Positions 26,401 through 38,921 of a stretch of 64,000 bases of DNA are shown one piece after another. Position 1 is the first letter of the stretch. Every line of letters starts with the position of its first letter. The translations under genes were made by a program, and so were the position numbers. The DNA comes from Calamus simplicifolius (lineage: Eukaryota > Streptophyta > Magnoliopsida > Arecales > Arecaceae). The DNA lies in NCBI GenBank assembly GCA_900491605.1, contig UESW01001787.1, positions 136,402 through 200,401 of the forward strand, in the 5' to 3' direction. The notes below the pieces were generated by a model that was not told the DNA's origin, made no database searches, and worked only from the letters and a program-made list of their open reading frames with translations.

Positions 26401-29400
26401 CATGATATGATGCAATATACATGTTTAGTAATATTATATTAATGTTGCAATAATCTATTAATATTTTGTTATGATATTATACTAGAGGAATTAAGTTGAT
26501 GAGTCATACAATGAAATTATGAAAGAGAGTAATAGAAAATCGAATAAGAACCGAAACTTTGGTGTTAATAATAAATTTGGATTTATGCCTGGAAGATCGA
26601 CAGTAGAAGCTATTTATCTATTAAGGAGATTGATGGAGAGATATAGAAAAAGAAAAAAGACTTTCATATGGTCTTTATTGATTTATAGAAAGCATATATG
26701 ATAGAGTACCTAAAGAAATAATACTGTGAGTTTTAGAGAAAAAGGAGTTACGAAAAGGTACATAGAATTGATAAAAGATATGTATGATAGAGCAACAACT
26801 ATTGTTAAAACAACAATAGGAGAAACTAGTGAGTTTTCAATTACTATAGGTTTATATCAAGGATCTGCCTTAAGTCTGTATCTTTTTGCACAGTTATGGA
26901 TGAATTAACCAAACATATTCAAGATAATATCACATGGTGTATGTTATTTGTAGACGATATAGTGTTGATTGATGAAACTAAATCTGGAATAGATGCTAAG
27001 CTAGAGCTTTGGAGAGAGGCTTTAGAATCTGAAGGTTTCAAGATTAGTAGAACTAAAACTAAATATATGAAATGTAAGTTTAGTAGAAATAGAAATACAA
27101 ATAAAGAGACGGTGAAGATTGCAAGCCAAGAGATACTAAGGAGTGAACAATTTAGGTATTTGAGATCAATTATCTAGCAAGAAGGTGAAATTGATGAAGA
27201 TGTGAATCATAGAGTTAAAGCAGGATGGATTAAGTGAAAGAGTGCTTCGGAGTATTGTATGATCGATGCATCCTATTAAAATTTTTTTAAATAAATCGCT
27301 ATTAGGTTAGCTATGCTATATGGAGTAGATTGTTGGGCAATACTGAAACATGTGAATAAATTAAGTGTAATAGATATGCGTATGTTAAGATGGATATATG
27401 GTAAAAACTTTAAAAGATTGAATTAAAAATAAACATATATGAGAAATGATAGGAGTACCTTCAATTGAAAGATAAAATGAAAGAAAACGATTATGGTGGT
27501 TTGGACATATACAACGAAGACCTTTAGATGCTTCAGTTAGAAAGAGTGATCTTTTAACAGTCCATGGTACTAATAGAGGTAGAGGTGGACTTAAACTAAT
27601 ATAAACAAAAATAATTAAGAAATATATAACTATTTGTAATTTGAGTATCGGCTTAATCCTAAATAGAGCAGAGTGGAGGAAGCAGATTCATGTAGCCTAC
27701 CCCATGTAGTTGGAAAAAGGCTTAGAGTTGAGTTAATATAATATTGCAATTAACATTAATATTAATATCAATTCCAACATTAATATTATTATAAATGACT
27801 ACAAATATAATGCAAACAAAAATGTTATAACAAATAGTGTAGCAGTACAAATTAATGTTACAAAAAATAATCTACTAATATAAATTGACACTAATATTAA
27901 TAATGATAAAGTAAGAACTAAAACTGAGTTATTGAACAGCATTTGATGCGGCATTGGCATGTGAACAAGGATAGTTGGTTAAAACTGTGTCAAAGGAAGC
28001 TCCAATATAGCATGGATGGAAGTTGTGAGAAAAGACTTTGGAAAGGCTTGCGAGAACGCCGGAGATGGTTTTTATTGGCATAATTGGTGAATTAAAATTC
28101 ATGAAAATGACTTAAATAGTTGGAATGAGTCTTGCCGGTGATGATTTTAATATTGGAAAGAGCATTGGGTTTTTAGTGGGTGGGGGTTGCAAATGTTGAA
28201 GCTTATCATTTCATGTCCTTCAATGTAAAGTCTCTCTCAATTATCCAGGTCCATGAGCTGGAGAAACCTGGCTGCTGCTAGTTACATGAAATGTTATATG
28301 CAAAAAGTTGCAAGTGACGCCCTCGTTGTAGATCAGAAGATTTATGTCTTTGCCTTCTTCATTTTTTTTCTCTTCAATGTAAGCATGTAATCTGATGAAA
28401 ACCTTAATATTTAGGTTTGTACTAATGTTTCTATATGCGTATGCACCCAAGCATGCACACACATACGTCTATGTTTGAGTATGCATTTGTGCTGCTCAAA
28501 TCATCAAATGCTCTACTGTTTAGACATTTTTCTCTGCAGGACTCGACAAATTCTCTTGTAGATGAAGACAATAGCGAGCATGATGAAAATGGGAAATGGC
28601 CTTTTCAACAATTTGTGGAGCAACTTGTTCATGATATGTTCGACCCTGGTAAATTTTCTTTTATCTCCTTTCCTTATTTTTTCCCTAATTTATTGGTTTA
28701 TTCTGGTTTCATGTGACCACATGCCATGAGTTATGTGCATTGGCAGTTTGGGAAGTGCGCCATGGTACTATAATGGCTTTGAGAGAAATTTTAACCTATC
28801 AAGGGCCTGTGCTGGAGTATACTTCCCTGATCTGAACTCGAAGTCCTGTTTGGTTGACTCTGAAGATAAATGCCTTTTAGATTCATTAAAAAATCTAGAG
28901 AAATTGATCTGAATATACATTTTGCTGCTGATGAATATGAACCTGATTTAAAGAGGCACAAGTCTGATTATGATGAATCAGTTCTATCCAAAAGTAGAAC
29001 CAGTAATGAGGAGATGAATGATGGTGCTTATGTGAACACGGAAGTTGGCCTGCTGGATGCAACTTGTGTGTGTTTGAACGGTAGACTTGACTTTGCTCCT
29101 GTTAAGATCGAGCCAAATTTATGTTCAGATGGATTGAATCCTCATGTCAAAGCAGAGGACATGTCATCACTGCGATCTTTCTTTGAAGATAGTAGCTCCA
29201 TTTCGAATGTTAATGTTCTTGCAAATCATCCTGAAAGTTCGAAGTTTGTGAAAGTGGTAAAGTTAGCCAGGCACTCATGGATGAAGAACTGGGAGATTTT
29301 GCAAGATTGTGCCATTCGATTTCTGTGTGTACTTTCTTTAGACCGGTATGTATTTAGCAAGAACTGGATTCATTTACTGCAGAAGATAACCATGTTAATT

Positions 29401-32400
29401 TATTAATAAAATAGTCACTATATTCTTGATATTTTCTTGTACACTTGATTAGTTGTGTTTTGACTGGTCCTCCTGAGCTAATTTTCTTTGGCTACATCCA
29501 ATAACTTTTTCATTGTCTCTTCTGTCATTCTTCCTTGTAGCTTTGGAGATTATGTTTCCGACCAGGTTGTTGCCCCTGTTCGTGAAACTTGCGCTCAAGC
29601 TCTTGGTGCTGTTCTCAAGTACATGCATCCTTCTTTAGTTCATAAAACATTGAAAATCTTACTGCAAATGCAGGTATATTTATATTTAATGATTGTCCTT
29701 TTCACTGATACCTAGATCCTCTCCTTATCATTTCTTTTATTTTTCTTCAGCACAGGCAAGAATGGGAAGTTCGTCATGGGAGCCTTCTTGGAATAAAATA
29801 TTTAGTTGCTGTTCGACGGGTATGAATTTGAATGCTATATCAGCTATTAATGATCCTTTTTTCTGACAATTCGTACTCTAATGTTTTATCCCAGAAATTT
29901 CTTTTTCCCATTTTTTAGTCCATTAACAGATTGATTATGTTGTTATTGTAGCTGTATAATTTATGATACAGCTTAGTGGCCAAGAAAATAAATATTGCTA
30001 TAAATGCTTCACAACTGGCAAATGATTTTGACAAAATTAGTAGTTAGCACATATGAATTTTTAATATCATTTTGTTCATCTGCAGTATAGTGGTGCACTC
30101 ATATAAAGATAATTTTCATCAACTTTACTTCTTTTTTTTTTTTTAAAATTTTATACGACCTGCTTAATATTTTAACATGCCTAAAGGCATAGTAAATGTT
30201 TTGTTGAAGTTCTCATTGTTATCAAGACCACTTTTGAATTGCAGTTTCAATGCCTATAATAAACTGATAAGTAAGGCATACTAAGTGAATGGCACATCTC
30301 ATTTAATTCTGAAACATCATGAATGAGTTCCATTACTGATTTGATGTACAAGATTTACCGTGTTGTTTCTCATATATGAAATAATTTATATTTTGTTTTT
30401 GCTGCTAAAGTTCATATTTGATGTCCAGGAAATGCTTCAAGATTTGCTATTTTATGTCCTACCTGCCTGTAGAGCTGGGCTGGAGGATCCAGATGATGAT
30501 GTAAGGGCAGTTGCTGCTGAGGCATTGATACCTACTGCTGCAGCCATAGTCTCCCTTAATGACAAAACATTGCATTCAATTGTTATGTTGCTTTGGGATA
30601 TTTTGCTTGACTTGGACGACCTCAGTCCATCAACAAGCAGGTACTTTCTCATCCATTATGATCATCTTTTTAAGCAATACTGTTTTATTGAAGAAGTGAT
30701 ATGGATAAGCTATTTAGAAGCTTAGTACAACTGGTTCAGGTTTTAAGAATTCGCACCAAATTTAGTTAATGTAGAAAAGGGAGCAAACTTTTAGATTGTG
30801 TGAGTAGGGCATCTATTTTTCTTTTTTTCCCCCTCTTGTTTATTTTTATTTATGATGCCATTTTCTCACCTTGACTAGGTCTGCCAGCATCAGCAGCCAA
30901 AAACTGAAGTAGGATTCATTTTATAATTTGGCCTCCATATTTATACTACCTATTTAATAGACATCAGAACTGGACTTTACTCGTGCATGCTTTCAAGCAA
31001 TATCTATCATGTTCATGATTAAGGAATGAAATAAGGGAGTGGAAAGGAAAAAAAAGTACTAAGATGAGTTTGTTGAAAGTGAAAAAGCAATAGAACTTGA
31101 TGTATTTGGACATATTTAAACTATTTTACTTGTTCTGATATTAGACATAGTATTTTGCTAATTGTTATGAAGGATACCGACCAGCTTTTTAAAAATATTT
31201 TAAAAATAAATAAAATAATTTATATAAGCAAGATTTATAGCATATAATAAAAAAAGGCTAAAAGAAATCATAATAATAGTATATTTAGCCTATTAATTTA
31301 ATGGAAAGCCTCTTTTTTTTAAGCTGAAACTTGTAATCTTATATTATTTTTCTTCTTCTTTCTCAGGTGATAGCATAATTTTTGATGTTTAATCTCTTTG
31401 TCTTCTAATTTTTAGTTTCTTTATAGGATAAGGAAAATAATTATGTATGGGATGGTACATAATAAAATCAACGGTCTAAAAAATATAATAGATTTTTAAA
31501 AAATGTTACAAGTATAGCTTACAAAAAGAGGCATGCCATTTTCGCATCTCAAATCAAATTAAAATTATACATTTTAACACCTTATATGCGTCCAAATAAA
31601 GCCACCTCGTCCAAGGTATAAGAAGCACCTAACCTGCCTTAGGCATGGCATGCTTTGCGCCTTAAGTGTATCTTAGAATATAAGAAGTGTTTAATTCTTA
31701 GCACTTTGTGCTTTAGGTGCACCTTTGACAGCGCTGATATCGACTTGCACTGCATTTTACAGTAAAATGGAATCCTTCATGATCTGCAATCATGTTTCCA
31801 ATAAAAATACAATTTAGGTTCATCCAAGCTTTGAGGATTTTATGGTACCTTGGATAAGTATACAATTTTATTTTTGGAAAGTGTTTCAATCATGAGTGGG
31901 CACTTTACCTGTAAAGAATTATTTATCTTGGATGTTTACCTAATAATTTTTAAATAGAAACATGCTAGTGATTTACTTCTAAAAGTAGATCATCTGAGCA
32001 CTTGTTATGTAGGCAGTATAACCTAAGGCCCTTTATACTACTGTTATGCTGCCAAACAACCAAAGATGGCCAAGGGATAAGTGTTATACCCTGTGGCTGC
32101 GTTTGGATGTTAAAAAGTTATTATAGGAATAGGGATATGAATTCCGTAAGAATAGCTTATTCCTTTTGTTATTCCAGATTTTGTTTGGATCAAAATCTGT
32201 TATTCCAGTGCAATTAATACAGTGTTATTCCAAATGATGTTTGGATGACATGGGAATAAACATGTATTCCAGTATAGATGAAGAATTTTTCTGAAATTCC
32301 AAAGATACCCCTTCCAATAAAAATGGTTTATCAATTTTTATTTTTAAAATGACTTGAATAAATTATATTTATTAATAAATAAGGTAATAAATTAATTACT

Positions 32401-35400
32401 ATTCATAAAATAATATAAGAACATACTTAATAATTTTTTTATATTAATAAAGGAAAAAAATAACATACTTAATTTATTATTTTTAATTAATAAATTTATT
32501 TAATTTTAAATTATATTATAAATAAATTTATTTAATTTATTTAATTTATTTAAATAACATAATAAATAAATTTATTTAATTTATTTAATTTAATTCCATC
32601 GATGCTCCTGGAATAGCTGCAGTGGGAATAGGAGCTATTCCATGGGGTACCATGGAATAAGGAATAGGAATAAAAAGGGTTGACTGGAATAGCCAGCCTC
32701 ATGGGGCCCACTCTCCTTTTTCAGGGTGTTTGGGGGAATAAGCTGGAATAAGGCCCTATTCCAGGCTTTATTCCAGCATCCAAACGCTGCTGTGGGTATA
32801 AGTGGCTATAAGTGTGCTGAGTCAGAATAACTCTATTCCGCCAAATGGTGGAATAGAGTTATATCATTGAATAGAGAAAACTTATTCCTTTCAATTACCT
32901 TGTTACCTCTATCCACTTTATCTAACCAGAAAGTAGGAGGGTAATTTTGTCTTTGTGAAAAACTCCATGTATGCCACTAAATCTAATGTACTTTATTCCT
33001 TCACTTATCCATGCTCTTACCTTTCCAGTCAAATGCCAGAAAACCCTTTTTCCATGGTATAAATCCTATCCCTTCAGAGTGTAAGTCATACAGGACAAAC
33101 CTAAGGAATCTAAGAATTAGTGCCACACAAACATGATAAACCCTGGTCCAAACTTATGCCAACTTAAAACGCTATTAATGTAGATATCTGAAAATATAAT
33201 GCCATGCAACACTAAACAGCAATCTGAAATTAAAATCAAGAAACTATCAGAAGTATTGAAAATTACCAGAATTTTTTGAAGGATGCAAAGCAATGGATCT
33301 TCATTTGATAGGTGAATATGCTACAATTACCATCCTGATCAAGTCTTTTCCTGTTTCCTGCTTGTAGATTGTGTAGCTTTTCTAGAAGCAAAGAAAGAGG
33401 GCTGACAGATCTGCAAAAGTTGCAGATCAGATTAGACTCTTACATATTAGGTTTTATACAGATCAAGACCTGAAATAGGTGCTGATTGATGGTTGTAGAG
33501 TGACTTCTATGGGAGTGGTAACAAGGGTAAAGGGTGATTTCTTTAGGCTGTAATGTGGCAGGAGTAAAGAAAAAAAGAAAACAGAAATGCAGCAAGGGGA
33601 TATTTTCACGAAGGAAGAAGTGGAAACAAACTGATTTCGGACTAATTCATTACTGTATCAGTCTGAAGGGCCTCTCACTGATATTCTATGCTGCATTTGT
33701 GATCGCTGTCGTTGGTGGTCAAAAATAAAACCTATTCACTACTATAGCTAATGGTGAATTGGGATCGTATCCTCGGGGAGCAAGGACAATTATTTCACGA
33801 AAGAGAAAAAAAAATATTATAAAAGATTATAATAAGAATAGCGGTTATTAAAAAATAATAACTAATTAATTAACGAAATTCAAATAGCAGGAGAAGCAAT
33901 CCAGGAATCCGAATCCACCATGCAAACAAGTTTTATCTTCTTTTTTAATGTTGCAATAGTAATAATTTTTGTAAATTTAAAATTAGAATAATTTATCTCT
34001 TGTTAGGCACGGACCGTATAAGGAGATCACGACACGTCCGCTTAGAGTATAAACTATCTAATAATTGTAAGGTAAAGGGTCTAATCTATTATACTACGAT
34101 TTGTCTCTCTTAGGCATGTACCGTATTCTGAGATCACGGTACGTCGATAGAAGGTACAGGTTGTGTATGCCAGATCAAAACCTCAATCGAAAAAATAACT
34201 CAAAAGATATAATAAAGAAGAGCATACTTTTTATTGCATAGAAATTAAGAACAAAAAGAAAGATAAAACCTGATTACAGGTTTCATCATCATCCCAAGTT
34301 GAAGGAATCTAGCAACGCATTGCTGCTGCCAGCATCCCCTCCATAATTTTTCTCCTAGGCGTAAATACAATAATCTAAATAAAAGAAGAATAAAAGAGCT
34401 TTGTAGACTTCTTCCAACTATAATCTAGCAAATACAATAATCTAGCAACGCATTGCCTGAAGTCCTTTTATAGCTCATCTAGGGTTTTCTTCTAGTCAAG
34501 TTGGAGTCCATCGGCGCTCAAGATTGTACAGATATCATGAGAAAATTTCTTAGCCATTCGTTCAGCATCATCTGCCTTAATTTGCATCAAAATCATGCAA
34601 AATCATCTCTTTCTTTCTTTTTGGGCAAACTGAGTCCTGATTTGAGTGCCATCTGCATCGTTGGACTCCAAAAATTGAACTCTTTCCATCGGCTCCTTTT
34701 CTGTAAACATCCATAAAAAGTATCAATTCTTAATAAATTTAAAGTAATTAATATTTATTTAATGGTTAAATTGGGATAATAAATAGACTTATCACACCCC
34801 CAACTTAATCATTGCTAGTCCCTTAGCAATGTAATTAAAATAAAACCATACGCCACTAAGATTTTCTTTTGCAAAATTAAATCTAGGCTTAAGGTTGAAA
34901 GAAGATAGCCAGTATTACTAAGTATTGAGTTTTTGAAGTAAATTTTGCTGTCAGAACTATCAGAAACTTTCTTAAAGTTCATCTATAGATCTACATCACT
35001 TATGTTTGTGATGGCTAACTTAGCATTTCGGTACTAGCTTGTAAGAAACAATGGTATCTTCGCTTATCACTTTGATCAATTTTTTATACACCTCAAATTA
35101 AGCACATGACCTGAGGTAGCTTTCACACTGCCTGATATATATTATTTATTTATTTATTTATTTATTTTAATTTTTTAGCGATATCTTCATATTGCCCATT
35201 TTTGACGCGAACAACAACGCTTACTTAGGCGAAGATGCCCGGTTACTCGATGGAAAACCAATGTTTAGACTTATATATATATATATTATTTTTTATTAGA
35301 TAGGTAGCTCTTTCCTTAAATTCAAGTTTCTCTCGTTGGGGTGTATATCAATTACCAATTTTTAGTAATAATTAAATCTCCAATTGACCTTACAACTAAT

Positions 35401-38400
35401 ACCTAATTACCTCGTCAGTGTGCATGTGCAATGGAAGTGCTAGTAGCCTTTAGATGACCTAAGTAGGTTATTAAAAGTTTGATCAACTAGTCTACTCCTT
35501 GGCTCTCTACAGTAATTAGCCAATACTTTCTAACTCTATTACCTTTTTTCTAGTCAATTTTGCTCAAGAATTTCTTCATAGCACAAAAATTTTAAAATTT
35601 TTGAAAAAATGCCAAGGTGTTTTCAAAATATTTTTCAAAAAGGTTTTTTTACCCCCCAACTTAATTCTCATTGTCCTCAATGAGTAAGGAAGAATAAAAC
35701 AAGAAGAAACACCACCTGGACGAGATATGCCTCGTGTAATGTTAGGAGTGACCGTGCTTCAACCAGACGTTATGGCTCACTTTGATTACCATTATCAAGG
35801 AGTTTGATGGTCTCTTCCTTTACTACTTACTTCATGGTTGGTTTAAGTTTTCTTTGGAGATCTCTTATAGGCTTGGTTTTCTTCCTTAAGTGAATCCTAT
35901 GTTGAATGATCGAGAGGCTAATCCCTTTTATGTTAGCCATGGTCCATCCTAACGCTTCTTTATTCTCATTCAATAGTTTTCCTTCTTGTGAGGAGTCTAG
36001 ATCGGTTGAAATAATCACAGGTAGGGTTTCTGATGGACCTAGATATGCATAGTTGAGATGCTTGGGAAGTGGTTTCAGTTCTAATTTGGGTGCTTCCTTT
36101 ATTGATTGTTTGGGTAATGGTTCATGTACTTTCTTTAGTGGTCCAGTTGGAAGTTTCTATCTTGATTTTTTATCAATTATAGCAACCTCATTAATTTGCT
36201 CCCCATCTTGGTTTATGCAGGTTTCTAGGTCAAGCTTTTCATCACTAAGGTCAATTGGATCATAAACAGTATCCTGAACATAATTTGAGTCGCTCGTTTG
36301 ATGTGTATTGGTAATGTTAAAAATATTAAGATCAATTGACATATTCCCAAAGAGAGTTTCATTAATCTATTTCGACAATTAATTAGGGCATTAGCTGTGG
36401 CCAAAAATGGTCTACCTAAAATAATTGGGATGTAGCTTTTTGGGTTTGTCACCGATTCAGTTTCTAAAATCACAAAGTCCAATGGGTAGATAAAGTTACC
36501 AACTTTGATCCATACATCCTACTATTCCCTTGGGTACTTTCAAAGAGTGATCAGCTAGTTGTATGATCATTTTCGTAGGCTTTAGTTCTCCTAACCCTAG
36601 TTGCTCATATATAGAGTATGACAATATATTAACACTTGCTCCTAAGTCTAATAGAGCCCTATTTATGAGGGTATTCTCCATAATGCATGAAATAGTGGGT
36701 GATCCTGGATCTTTGTATTTTACTGGCATATGGTTTGATAGATAAGAGCTCACACTGGCTGCCAAAAAGGCTTTCTTGGGCACATTGATGGTCTTCTTTT
36801 TGGTACATAAATCCTTAAGAAATTTGGCATAGGCCGGAACCTGTTGGATCGTGTCCAGTAAGGGGATGTTCACTTTAACTTGTTTAAAGACCTCTAAAAT
36901 CTTATCAAATTGGGCTGCATTTTGATTGGACTTAAGTTTATTTGGGAATGGTGCTACAACCTTAATTTTTTGTTTATCTTCTTTTGACATGGGCTCAGCT
37001 GGTGGGTTAAGCATTATATTAGACTCTAATGCCTCAGATGTTTCGGGCTGATCCAGCTCAATAAGTTGTTCAAGTGGTGGGACTTCTAATTCTTCTTCTT
37101 CATATGTATCCACCTGATTATCTATTTGTTTCTCAGATCTTAATGTATGAATAACACTTAGTTGGTTAACTTGGGCTCCTTGTTTTGTCCTTGGATGTTT
37201 AGGTCCATAGGATTACCTTCGGGCTGACTCGGTAGCTTACCCCAATTCCTTTACTGAATGTTGTGGCTAATTGACCTATCTGGGTTTCTAATTTTGCAAT
37301 GGATTGTGTGTGAGTGAAGAAGATGAGTATTCATTTCTAGCCCTTTCAATGCTTGTAACATTCTCTTCGAAAGTAGGATCATAATTACTTGGTGAATGTT
37401 GAGGAGCACTTGGATATTGGGAATACGACATGCTTTTAAATTGGGTCTCTTGATGGTTAGGCCTAATTGATGTTGGACTGATGATAGGTTAGGGTTTCCA
37501 TGAAAAATTTGGGTGATTTTGCCACGTAGGATTGTAAGTATTTGAATATGACCATTTTCTGGTCTAGGAGCCATTCGGGTTTGGGCTTGATAGGCTTGCT
37601 CTTGAATAAGCCAGAAAATTGGTATGCGGCTGGACATTCACCTATAGAATGAGTCGGACTCGAACAGATTATACAAACCTCATGTATTTGAGTAGATGGG
37701 GAAGATGTATTTCCAACTTGTAGAATTTGATCAAGTTTTTAGGATAGTTCATCAATTTTGATAGAGATGTCTATAGACTGACTATGTTGTATATTCCCCC
37801 TCTCTTAGGTTCTGTGGGAGGATCTCTACAGGCAGCAGACATGTGGTACCAGGAATTTTCACTTAGAGTTTTAAAAAGCTGCCATGCCTCATGTTCATTT
37901 TTTTTAGCATAAATGTTCCTCCACATGAGGCATCCACCATTTGTCGATGCCTTTTTGACAATCCATCATAAAGCATTGAACTAACTGTCATTTAGGTATT
38001 GCATGGTGCGGACATTTTCTAGTTAATTCTTTTAATCTCTCCTACGTTTCATGAAACATTTCTCCCTCTAACTGAGAAAAATTGGTTATGGCTTTTCTAA
38101 TTTGATTCGTTTTTCCTATAGGAAAGTATTTCTTAAGAAATTCCCTCTGAAGTTGGTCCCAAGTTGAAATTATAATGTCTAGTGAATTTAACCAATACTT
38201 GGCTCTATCTTTTAGGGAGAAATGGAATAACTTAAGCCTAAGTGCCTTATTGGAGAAATTTTGAATCTTGACAGTTGTGCAAATTTCCAAAATTCATCTA
38301 AGTGTTTGTAGGGATCCTCATTTGTAAGTCCATAGAAAGATGGTAACATTTGAATTACACTTGACTTAATTTTTATTGGACAGCCTCTACTGGAGGCACT

Positions 38401-38889
38401 TGAATGCAGTGAGAGTAGGTATACCTTGAAGGAGTGAAATACTCTTTTAACTGTCGTGGTGGATTATTTTCGTTATTAGGATCCATAATTCTGAGTCTGT
38501 TTTCTCTAAAAGTTCTTTCTATCTCAGATTTAAGGGTATAAGGTTGGGTTGTAACGAACGGCGACCAAACATAATAACTAAATCAACCAGAGCAAACTTG
38601 GCTAGCTTTTATCTGACTCTCACTTATGTCTCGATCTCTGAGATAAAAATAACTAACAAAATTTAATGAACTAGTGCTCAATAAGTAATATCTAATCATG
38701 CTTATTGTGATTAAATAAGTAACTTAATTAAAATTTTAAATATATGCATAATAAACACCTTCTTCAAAGACCATTGTGTAACTGAAATAAAGAGAGAGAG
38801 GCTTCCAGTTTCGATCTGTGCCAGAATGGTGGAAGAGGTAAGCGAATCTCATTTGATTAGTTTAAAGCAAACAGTAATTCAGTTTTTAT

Positions 38890-38921
<32 letters not shown>

